The translations under genes and the position numbers were made by a program. DNA of 5,435 bases from an uncultured Ruminococcus sp. (lineage in GTDB: Bacteria; Bacillota; Clostridia; Oscillospirales; Ruminococcaceae): positions 1-5,435 of the forward strand of contig CAMBJF010000168.1 of NCBI GenBank assembly GCA_945867875.1, in the 5' to 3' direction. Below the pieces are notes generated by a model. That model did no database searches and was not told the origin of the DNA. It saw only the letters and a program-made list of their open reading frames with translations. Positions 1 through 5,409 of this stretch are shown here, piece after piece (the stretch's first letter is position 1; the number at the start of each line of letters is the position of its first letter).

Positions 1-12
1 TATAAGAGACAG
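1..12 (+). other. Probable Nextera/Tn5 adapter remnant
   Basis: TATAAGAGACAG at the very first base is identical to the last 12 bases of the 19-base Tn5 mosaic end used in Nextera libraries (AGATGTGTATAAGAGACAG). An exact 12-base match placed precisely at the edge, in the orientation expected when an insert follows the adapter, is very unlikely by chance. These bases are best read as untrimmed library sequence, with genuine genome starting near base 13. It follows that the window start is probably a contig end. Confidence 0.85.
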
Positions 13-40
13 CTGTTTAGCATTATTAACGGCATATTAC

Positions 41-69
41 TTGACATTAAGCTCATTTTATAGTAAAAT
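41..69 (+). promoter_or_regulatory. Sigma-A type promoter of the sigma operon leader
   Basis: A perfect -35 box TTGACA (41-46) is followed after exactly 17 bases by TAAAAT (64-69), a five-of-six match to the -10 consensus. Transcription would begin near 76. No comparably good promoter is visible nearer to the sigma gene, so this one probably drives the operon and gives an untranslated leader of about 320 bases. It could instead serve an unrecognised small gene or RNA within the leader. Confidence 0.6.
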
Positions 70-92
70 AAATTATATATTGGCTGTAAAAG

Positions 93-123
93 TCTCCGCA
101 AAAGAGATATTTCACTGCGGAGA
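93..123 (+). promoter_or_regulatory. Leader hairpin with SD-like 3' arm
   Basis: TCTCCGCA (93-100) pairs perfectly with TGCGGAGA (116-123) around a 15-base loop. The 3' arm contains GGAGA, five bases before an ATG at 129 that opens a five-codon ORF, so the fold would hide this possible ribosome site. No T-tract follows on the plus strand, so it is not an ordinary plus-strand terminator. Read on the minus strand, only a short CTTTTA tail follows. Its function is unknown. Confidence 0.35.
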
Positions 124-263
124 GAAAAATGAGAAATACATTATGATCAATGACTATACAGACGATATCTGCCGAAAAAACGATGATGATATGTGAAATG
201 TGCATAATGCAGCGGCTTAAATGATTTTGTTGATTGTGAGTTTGTACAAATCAAAAAATCTTC

Positions 264-379
264 TGCAACAGTTTGCACCGTCATCGCCACTATATATATG
301 ACAGGGCTCAGAAAGAGCGTAACATATATATAACTCGGTACGATGTCATATCAATCTGCCTTGCTGCAAAGGCGGGTGC
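264..379 (+). promoter_or_regulatory. Candidate structured leader RNA with alternative helices
   Basis: TATATATATG (291-300) pairs perfectly with CATATATATA (323-332), and inside that loop GCTC (306-309) pairs with GAGC (315-318) around AGAAA. An incompatible helix is also possible: ATATGACA (296-303) with TGTCATAT (344-351). Further pairings are GCCTT/AAGGC (358-362/369-373), GCACC/GGTGC (275-279/375-379), CGCC/GGCG (285-288/371-374) and TTTGCA/TGCAAA (272-277/365-370). The last pairings end directly at the sigma ribosome site GAGGTGAT (380-387). Competing folds next to a ribosome site suggest a regulatory leader, but the AT-repeat arms could arise by chance. I do not recognise a known riboswitch. 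Confidence 0.3.
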
Positions 380-395
380 GAGGTGATTCACTACT

Positions 396-923
396 ATGAG
401 CTTGGATTTTACCGCCTCTGTAAGACGTGCACAGGCGGGAGACCCGAAAGCGTTTGCCGAACTTTATTCCCTTGTTTACAAGGACTTGTACCGCATCGCT
501 CTTCTGAACCTGAACAATCAACACGACGCTTCCGACGTGGTTAGCGACACGGTGCTGGAAGCCTATTCCTCCATAACAAAGCTGAGGGACGAAAAAGCCT
601 TTAAAGCCTGGATAACGAAGATCCTTACGGTAAAGATAAAAAACAAGCGCAGGGAGTATTCACAGATAAATAATTTCAGGGAAGAGCTTGATGACCTCGA
701 CGAGAAAAATATATCCGATACTGCCGCAGAAATAAATATTGACAGTATGAATGTTATGGAAGGATTCAAGCAGCTCAGTGCTGAGGAGCGTATGGTGTTG
801 TCATTAAGCGTGGTTTCAGGCTACAAAAGCGAAGAGATCGCCGGAATGTTCGGTACAAATGCAAGCACCGTCCGTTCAAAGGTGGCACGAGCTAAATCAA
901 AGCTGAAACAGCTTATAACTTAG
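396..923 (+). CDS. ECF-type RNA polymerase sigma factor (sigma-70 family)
   Basis: This 175-residue protein has the standard two-domain layout of extracytoplasmic-function sigma factors. Region 2 covers about residues 9-87, including the core-polymerase and -10 contact helix around DASDVVSDTVLEAY (44-57) and the W72 segment. An acidic linker follows at about 95-116. Region 4 covers about 120-173, with LSAEERMVLSLSVVSGYKSEEIA and the helix-turn-helix GMFGTNASTVRSKVARAKSKL (150-170) that reads the -35 box. The start is fixed by GAGGTGAT (380-387), eight of nine matches to the ideal ribosome site. It is the first gene of an operon, only 32 bases before the membrane protein gene. By family, it would direct polymerase to a small regulon, probably including its own operon, but I see no clear ECF-type promoter upstream. 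The family call is firm; the subgroup and signal are unknown. Confidence 0.93.
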   Translation: MSLDFTASVRRAQAGDPKAFAELYSLVYKDLYRIALLNLNNQHDASDVVSDTVLEAYSSITKLRDEKAFKAWITKILTVKIKNKRREYSQINNFREELDDLDEKNISDTAAEINIDSMNVMEGFKQLSAEERMVLSLSVVSGYKSEEIAGMFGTNASTVRSKVARAKSKLKQLIT

Positions 924-955
924 AAATTATCTTTCAAAGAAAGGAGGTCGGAAGT

Positions 956-2887
956 ATGAGCTTTGACAGCGAGCTTAAAAAGGCTCTCGACAATATCGAG
1001 GTCCCCGAAGAGCTTATGCCTTATAACATTGAGGCAATGCTCAGAAAGGCAGGAAAGCAGGAGATAAATACAGCGCCTGCCGAGGAAAGCTCCGTTAAGA
1101 TAACCGCAAAGAGCGCAAAGCGTACCGTTATTATGAGAACGCTGGCTGCCGCTGCGGCGTGCGTGGCTCTGGCTGCGGGCTTTACTGCATTCCGTGAGGA
1201 AAATGCAAAGCCTGTTGAGATAGAGAGCCAGAAGGAATACGAAGCTGTGCAGGTACAGTCCTATGACGAGCTGTACAACATCTATACAGGCATTTACCTT
1301 AACGGTTCGGACGAAGCTGCAAAGGGTGCCGAAAACGGCGACGGCGTTGAGATAATCACCGATGAGGATACTGCAAACTCCGAAACGGTTACATCTGAGA
1401 CCACCGAGACTACCCCTGCTATCACAGAAGCCGCCCCTGCAACAGAAACAGAAAAAGCGCAGGAGACCATAGAAGCTGTGAGATCGGATTTTTCCGATGC
1501 TGATATCGTCAAGAGCAATGATAAATGTATCTACTACATCTGCGGCGGGACTCTTTATGCAGTCTCCAAGCAGGATATGGCCGTTGTCGCCGAGATAACC
1601 GAGGAAGACCCGCCTTTTGAAATGTATATAAGCGGAAATTCCTTGGTGCTTGTGGGTGAGCATACAGCTTCCGATCCCAAGGACAACTCGGAGCATACAA
1701 GCGTTTGCGTGGATATATTTGATATATCCGACGGTGCTCCCGTCCGTCTGAAATCATATAAACAGAGCGGCGTTTATACATCTGCCCGCATTGATGATTC
1801 GGGTATCCTTTACCTTGTAACAGGCTATTCCGATTACCGTGCAGCGCCTCTTGATGAGACTGCCGATCTGGAAAGCTATGTTCCCTCCTATTACATAGAG
1901 GGGGAGAAAAAGTATGTTGCCGCTGAGGACATCATCGTTCCTCCCGGGGCAAACAATACCGATTATACCGTTATTTCCGCTGTAAAGTGCAGCGCTCCCG
2001 TAAATGTTACGGTGAAGGCGGTTCTGGGCAGCAGTGCTGATGCATATTGCTCGGATAATTCCCTTTACGTTGCGTCCTCGGGAACAAAGGACGGTGCTGT
2101 TTATACCTCCGTCACCTCCTTTGATATTTCCGAAAACGGGCTTGTCTACAAGGCAAGCGGCTCTGTTGACGGCGAGCTTGTGAGCCGCTACAGTATGACA
2201 GAGACTGACGGAAAGTTCAGGATAGCCTGCCGTGCATACAACGAAAACGGTATGATGACCACGAATATCTACACTCTGGACAGTTCTCTCGGAATTATTT
2301 CCGAGTCTGAGGGACTTCTCCCCGGAGTTATTGCAGGGGCTGTCAAGTTTGACGGCAGCTATGCAAGCATATTTGAAAACGGCGAAACAGAGCCGTCTTT
2401 GGTAGTTGACCTTGACAAAACCGCCGATTCGGCTGACAAAGCCACAGGATTTATGGCTGCGTATGTGAACAGCTTCGGCGATGACCTTATGGTTGGCATA
2501 ACATCGGATGATGACAGCCTGAAGCTTGAGCTTTACGGCTCAGCTGACGGCGTTAAGCTCAATGAAATAAGCTTCGCTCAGATGCAGGGCGTCACATCTC
2601 CCGCACTTACCGACAAAAAGGCAATGCTCATTGATACCGAAAACGGCATCATCGGTATTCCCGTATCGGCAGCAACGGAATTCGGCGTTAAAAATCAGTA
2701 TTACGTCTTTGGCTGCACTCGGGACGGATTTACCGAAAAGGGCGTTTTCGAGTACAACGATCTCGACAATAGCTACCGCTTTGACAGGGCTGTTGTTACC
2801 GACGGAGTGCTTTACATCATCGGCAGCGGAAGAATGGTTTCCGTTTCACTTGCCGATATGACCGTTATCGACGTTTTTGATTTCTAA
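956..2887 (+). CDS. Membrane-anchored beta-propeller protein (PF09826 type), putative sigma partner
   Basis: A strong site AGGAGGT (942-948), seven bases before ATG, sets the start. Residues 1-57 are a charged cytosolic segment with a VPEELMPYNIEAML-like stretch (16-29). One membrane helix lies at about 58-79 (VIMRTLAAAAACVALAAGF), preceded by K/R, so the C-terminus should lie outside the cell. A Thr/Glu-rich tether (about 133-172) leads to a large beta-rich domain (about 178-643). Its opening DFSDADIVKSNDKCIYYICGG, middle SGSVDGELVSRYSMTETDGKFRIA (401-424), GLLPGVIAGAVKF (453-465) and closing VVTDGVLYIIGSGRMVSV resemble the C-terminal beta-propeller family PF09826. Seven cysteines lie outside the membrane. 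Co-transcription with the sigma gene suggests it senses outside signals and restrains the sigma factor. No HxxxCxxC zinc motif is present, so this role is inference. Confidence 0.85.
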   Translation: MSFDSELKKALDNIEVPEELMPYNIEAMLRKAGKQEINTAPAEESSVKITAKSAKRTVIMRTLAAAAACVALAAGFTAFREENAKPVEIESQKEYEAVQVQSYDELYNIYTGIYLNGSDEAAKGAENGDGVEIITDEDTANSETVTSETTETTPAITEAAPATETEKAQETIEAVRSDFSDADIVKSNDKCIYYICGGTLYAVSKQDMAVVAEITEEDPPFEMYISGNSLVLVGEHTASDPKDNSEHTSVCVDIFDISDGAPVRLKSYKQSGVYTSARIDDSGILYLVTGYSDYRAAPLDETADLESYVPSYYIEGEKKYVAAEDIIVPPGANNTDYTVISAVKCSAPVNVTVKAVLGSSADAYCSDNSLYVASSGTKDGAVYTSVTSFDISENGLVYKASGSVDGELVSRYSMTETDGKFRIACRAYNENGMMTTNIYTLDSSLGIISESEGLLPGVIAGAVKFDGSYASIFENGETEPSLVVDLDKTADSADKATGFMAAYVNSFGDDLMVGITSDDDSLKLELYGSADGVKLNEISFAQMQGVTSPALTDKKAMLIDTENGIIGIPVSAATEFGVKNQYYVFGCTRDGFTEKGVFEYNDLDNSYRFDRAVVTDGVLYIIGSGRMVSVSLADMTVIDVFDF

Positions 2888-2901
2888 AAGAAACAGTTAA
2901 G

Positions 2902-2932
2902 GGGTCGCCGCAGAAATGCGGCGGCTCTTTTT
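2902..2932 (+). terminator. Rho-independent terminator of the sigma/propeller operon
   Basis: A GC-rich stem CGCCGCA/TGCGGCG (2906-2912/2917-2923) closes a GAAA tetraloop and can extend outward through G-C and wobble pairs to 2902/2927. TTTTT follows at 2928-2932, 15 bases after the propeller stop codon. The minus strand has no T-run after the hairpin, so it should act mainly on the plus strand and not on the converging ytaF transcript. Confidence 0.9.
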
Positions 2933-2962
2933 GTGTATAATGTTCATATTATCAGATAATAT

Positions 2963-3559
2963 CTATATTATCACAGACAGCAGGATAAGTATTATTCCCC
3001 CCACAGGCACAGATGACAGGAAACTGAGCTTTGATGCGAGATATCTGCCGAGAAATGTCCCTGCGGCAATGGCGGCTGTTCCGAAAAGCAGGGAGCAGAG
3101 GAATATCATTGCGGGTGAGATGCCTGCAATGCCTGCGCTGATGCCCATAAAAACCGAATCCGCCGACAAAGCTATGCCCATGACCACAGCTTCCGCCACG
3201 GAAATGCTTTTTGAGTTGTCAGAATCGGATATCGATGGGTCATTCATAACTTCTGTGTAATGAAACGTACATCTTTTCAGGACAGACCTTTTCGGCAGCT
3301 TTTTTTTGATGCGTTCACCGAAAATTGAGTACAAACCAATTGTAAACAAAATTAGCTTCGGAATGTATATGCACTGCTCCAGCGGCAGTATTTTGTCAAC
3401 TGCTTCCGATAAAAATGCCGACAGCCACAGCACGGCTGCTCCCGAAAATGCCGCAGCAAGGGCAGATACGGCAGGAAATTTTATCCTGCCCGCACTAATC
3501 CCCACAGCTGCCGCAAAGATATCCGCTGAGGTTGCGGCTCCGATGAGTAACAGTTCCAT
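2963..3559 (-). CDS. ytaF: YtaF/MntP-like sporulation or metal-transport membrane protein
   Basis: This 198-residue protein has about six hydrophobic segments and an internal duplication: IGAATSADIFAAAVGISAG (6-24) recurs as MGIALSADSVFMGISAG (127-143), each with an acidic residue in the membrane (D13, D134). This is the layout of the MntP/YtaF family, in which MntP exports manganese and YtaF is a sporulation membrane protein of unknown mechanism. The soluble loop before the second half (DPSISDSDNSKSISVAEA, 107-124) resembles the YtaF type, and length is normal for it. The start is supported by GAGGAG on the minus strand (complement of 3566-3571), six bases before ATG. It converges on the propeller gene and diverges from birA. 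An eight-A run (complement of 3300-3307) encodes the lysines near residue 85. Substrate is not shown. Confidence 0.85.
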   Translation of the reverse strand: MELLLIGAATSADIFAAAVGISAGRIKFPAVSALAAAFSGAAVLWLSAFLSEAVDKILPLEQCIYIPKLILFTIGLYSIFGERIKKKLPKRSVLKRCTFHYTEVMNDPSISDSDNSKSISVAEAVVMGIALSADSVFMGISAGIAGISPAMIFLCSLLFGTAAIAAGTFLGRYLASKLSFLSSVPVGGIILILLSVII

Positions 3560-3673
3560 TGCGCTCTCCTCACTGAAATCAGGTCACACTTTCAGTCACA
3601 CCATAGCGACCGTATCTCCTTTATCATATGAATTGAATAATAATGAGGTTACTTTTTTAGGCAGATTTACAAA

Positions 3674-3703
3674 ATTTAACAGCCGATTATTCAACATTTT
3701 CAA
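3674..3703 (-). promoter_or_regulatory. Possible ytaF promoter
   Basis: On the minus strand TTGAAA (complement of 3698-3703) is followed after 18 bases by TTAAAT (complement of 3674-3679) with a TG just upstream. This would give a leader of about 110 bases containing the hairpin ACTGAAA/TTTCAGT (3572-3578/3590-3596) just before the ribosome site. The spacer is very AT-rich, so the assignment is weak. Confidence 0.3.
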
Positions 3704-3795
3704 ATGTAATTCATAAAGAAAACATTATAAATTCTTGACATTCGCTGTCAAATGTGGTAATATTTTAATATGGCATACTGATTATTATCAAATGT
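3700..3795 (+). repeat. Three copies of TCAAATGT around the birA promoter
   Basis: TCAAATGT occurs at 3700-3707, 3748-3755 and 3788-3795. The first copy is half of a perfect palindrome ACATTTTCAAATGT (3694-3707) that overlaps the possible ytaF -35 box. The second lies between the birA -35 and -10 boxes, and the third lies downstream of the expected start point. The first and third extend to TCAAATGTAA. This could be a regulator site serving both divergent genes, or AT-rich coincidence. Confidence 0.3.
3735..3763 (+). promoter_or_regulatory. Strong sigma-A promoter of birA
   Basis: TTGACA (3735-3740) and TAATAT (3758-3763) are separated by exactly 17 bases, and TG at 3755-3756 gives an extended -10 element. 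Transcription should start near 3770, leaving a leader of about 65 bases before the ATG. The -35 box is also half of an inverted repeat TTGACA-N5-TGTCAA (3735-3751), which could bind a repressor. I see no classical biotin operator (TTGTTAAC-spacer-GTTAACAA). Confidence 0.85.
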
Positions 3796-3835
3796 AAATA
3801 AATTGTAAATGCATCTGTGAGGAAGGATGAAAATT

Positions 3836-4813
3836 ATGGCATTAAAGGATAAAGTCCTTGAAATTCTTGAAGAGAACAGGGGCAGAAGCGTTTCAGGAAA
3901 TAAAATAGCCGCATCTCTCGGAATGACCCGCAGTGCTGTCTGGAAGGCTGTCAAGCAGCTCAGAGAAGAAGGCTACACTATTTCCGCTGTGACAAACAGA
4001 GGATATTGCCTTACTTCCGATAACGATATTCTGAACGAACCCTCCATTATCTCTTTCCTGGAGACTGATGCCCTCGGAAGAAAGATGGACATATTCAAAT
4101 CCATAGATTCCACAAACAGCTTTGCAAAAAGTCTTGCACAGCTTGGCGCAGTTCACGGTCACTGCGTTATTGCCGAGCAGCAGACTGACGGCAGAGGCAG
4201 GCAGGGCAAGAAGTTCCATTCCCCCAACAATCAGGGCGTGTATGTAAGCGTTATCATTCGTCCCAAGCTTTCTGTTGAATATGCTCTCACGATCACCTCC
4301 TGCGCTGCTGTGGCAGTGGCTGAGGCTATCGAAAAGGTGAGCGGTCTTGAATGCGGCATCAAGTGGGTGAACGATATCTACGCCAACGGCAAGAAGCTTT
4401 GCGGTATTCTTACCGAAGCTGCTATCGACGTTGAGCAGGGCGGCCTTGAATACGCCGTTATAGGCATCGGAATCAACGTTTCCAACACACTTTTCCCCAA
4501 GGAAATTGAAAATATCGCCACAAGTATCCGTGCTGAAACAGGCTCGGGCGTTAACCGCAGCCAGCTTATCGCAGAAGTGCTCAACTGCCTTGAAAGACGT
4601 CTGAACACCATCACATCTCAGGATTTCATCGAGGAATACCGCAGACGTTCTATCCTTATCGGCAAGACTATCGTGGTAACTCAGGGCGATACTTCCAGAA
4701 CAGTTCTCTGCACAGGAATTGACAGCTTGGGCAAGCTCCTTGTGAAGAACGAAAAGGGCGAGCAAGAGGCTCTTACAGGCGGCACAGTCCGTTTCCCCGA
4801 CGAGGAAGTATAA
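3836..4813 (+). CDS. birA: Biotin-protein ligase / biotin repressor BirA
   Basis: BirA makes biotinyl-5'-AMP from biotin and ATP and transfers biotin to a lysine of carboxylase carrier proteins; forms with a DNA-binding domain also repress biotin genes. The N-terminus has a winged helix (about 2-60, with SVSGNKIAASLGMTRSAVWKAVKQL at 18-42). The ligase domain shows DSTN (91-94), the biotin/AMP loop GRGRQG (119-124), KWVNDIYANGKKLCG (176-190) with K187 aligned to the E. coli BirA active-site lysine, and GIGINVSN (210-217). A C-terminal SH3-like domain ends in GTVRFPD. I chose the ATG at 3836 (325 residues) because AGGAAGG (3820-3826) abuts an in-frame ATG at 3827 but sits nine bases before 3836. 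It has its own promoter and terminator and no biotin genes beside it. Confidence 0.95.
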   Translation: MALKDKVLEILEENRGRSVSGNKIAASLGMTRSAVWKAVKQLREEGYTISAVTNRGYCLTSDNDILNEPSIISFLETDALGRKMDIFKSIDSTNSFAKSLAQLGAVHGHCVIAEQQTDGRGRQGKKFHSPNNQGVYVSVIIRPKLSVEYALTITSCAAVAVAEAIEKVSGLECGIKWVNDIYANGKKLCGILTEAAIDVEQGGLEYAVIGIGINVSNTLFPKEIENIATSIRAETGSGVNRSQLIAEVLNCLERRLNTITSQDFIEEYRRRSILIGKTIVVTQGDTSRTVLCTGIDSLGKLLVKNEKGEQEALTGGTVRFPDEEV

Positions 4814-4834
4814 TTTTTTGTTATAAAAACGATC

Positions 4835-4883
4835 ACCTCCGCATAAAATTATCTGTACAGATGATTTTATGCGGAGGTTTTTT
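4835..4883 (+). terminator. birA terminator hairpin overlapping the next gene's ribosome site
   Basis: ACCTCCGCATAAAAT (4835-4849) pairs perfectly with ATTTTATGCGGAGGT (4864-4878). The helix continues through a T-G wobble and ATCT/AGAT to a GTAC loop, about 20 bp in all, and a run of six T (4878-4883) follows. This is a convincing intrinsic terminator 21 bases after the birA stop. The 3' arm contains GGAGG (4873-4877), the ribosome site for the ATG at 4884, so read-through RNA would have that site buried in the stem. Confidence 0.85.
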
Positions 4884-5405
4884 ATGGGTAATATTATCGT
4901 TGCCGACAGCTCGCCATATCCCGAGGTGCGGGTGTCGGGGGAAAATAAGCAGTTCGGAGAGCTGCTCTGCACGGCTGTGGGCGGAAACAGCGGCGAATTC
5001 GGCACAATTTCGGAGTATGTATATCAGGGCGTTGTTTTCAAGGAAAGCTACCCCGAGATATCGGAAATATTTCTACGTCTCGCAAAGGTGGAGATGCATC
5101 ATCTGCTGATGATAGAGGAGTTGGTGCACAAGCTTGGGGCTGACCCTGTTTACGGCTGGTATTCTGGGGGCGAACCTGTTTACTGGAGCGGCTCATCGGT
5201 AAACTATACAAAAGAGCTGCAAAGCGCACTTATCTATGACCTGAACGGTGAGCAGAAAGCCTATTCCACGTACATATCCCTTGCACGACGGTCGGGCGAC
5301 AGGTTTGTTTTCGCAGTGCTCACGAGAATTGCCCTTGACGAGATGATACACGCAAGCCTGCTTCGGTCGCTTATTGCAGACAAAAACAGCATCAGAAAGC
5401 AATAA
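4884..5405 (+). CDS. Ferritin-like di-metal four-helix protein
   Basis: This 173-residue protein has no signal peptide and should be cytosolic. It shows the four-helix metal-carboxylate pattern of the ferritin-like/rubrerythrin superfamily: E38 in GEFGTISEYVYQ (helix A), E70 and H73 in VEMHHLLMIEEL (helix B), E123 in DLNGEQKAY (helix C), and E153 and H156 in LDEMIH (helix D). It has no CxxC rubredoxin domain, so it is not a full rubrerythrin. Related clostridial proteins are annotated as ferritin-like or manganese-catalase-like, and iron handling or peroxide defence is the likely role, but this is inferred. The ATG at 4884 is preferred because GGAGG lies six bases upstream; an in-frame ATG at 4869 lies inside the hairpin and has no ribosome site. 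An acidic, tyrosine-rich stretch (86-108) joins helices B and C. Confidence 0.8.
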   Translation: MGNIIVADSSPYPEVRVSGENKQFGELLCTAVGGNSGEFGTISEYVYQGVVFKESYPEISEIFLRLAKVEMHHLLMIEELVHKLGADPVYGWYSGGEPVYWSGSSVNYTKELQSALIYDLNGEQKAYSTYISLARRSGDRFVFAVLTRIALDEMIHASLLRSLIADKNSIRKQ

Positions 5406-5409
5406 AAAA

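Larger units (their letters stand above)
70..395 (+). other. Long leader without a recognised gene
   Basis: This stretch lies between the promoter at 41-69 and the sigma gene. I recognise no tRNA, no named riboswitch and no protein family in it. It holds a hairpin (93-123), two overlapping mini ORFs (129-146, MRNTL; 143-196, MINDYTDDICRKNDDDM, joined by ATGA), a 10-bp palindrome TTTGTACAAA (241-250), and a zone of alternative helices (264-379) ending beside the sigma ribosome site. Its length and content suggest a regulatory leader, but conservation cannot be judged here. Confidence 0.4.

Noticed and set aside
264..300. Possible ECF-type or sigma-A promoter near TGCAAC...CGTC or TTGCAC...TATATG
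   Set aside because: The AAC-like and CGTC-like parts are only about nine bases apart, too close for an ECF promoter, and the sigma-A boxes are weak matches.
271..387. A known riboswitch (cobalamin, c-di-GMP or yybP-ykoY manganese class)
   Set aside because: The fragment CGCCACT and the nested hairpin are suggestive, but the conserved cores of these classes are not present.
920..1696. 258-codon open frame on the minus strand opposite the propeller gene
   Set aside because: Its Cys/Arg/His-rich composition without domain signals fits a shadow of the clear plus-strand gene.
2955..2972. Perfect inverted repeat GATAATAT-CT-ATATTATC over the ytaF stop
   Set aside because: It is AT-only at its core, has a two-base loop and no T-tract on the minus strand, so it is not convincing as the ytaF terminator.
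3306..3716. Plus-strand open frame across ytaF and the spacer
   Set aside because: It is mostly antisense to ytaF, whose duplicated membrane motif is convincing; no ribosome site fits it.
4290..4840. ACGATCACCTCC occurs at 4290-4300 in birA and again at 4829-4840, resembling the 16S rRNA 3' end
   Set aside because: In birA it simply encodes Thr-Ile-Thr-Ser, and in the hairpin it is what pairing with a ribosome site requires. There is no sign of an rRNA fragment.
3893..5005. 370-codon open frame on the minus strand opposite birA
   Set aside because: It lies opposite a well-supported birA and part of the ferritin-like gene, has no family-like motifs or good ribosome site, and has the Ser/Cys/Leu-rich look of an antisense shadow.
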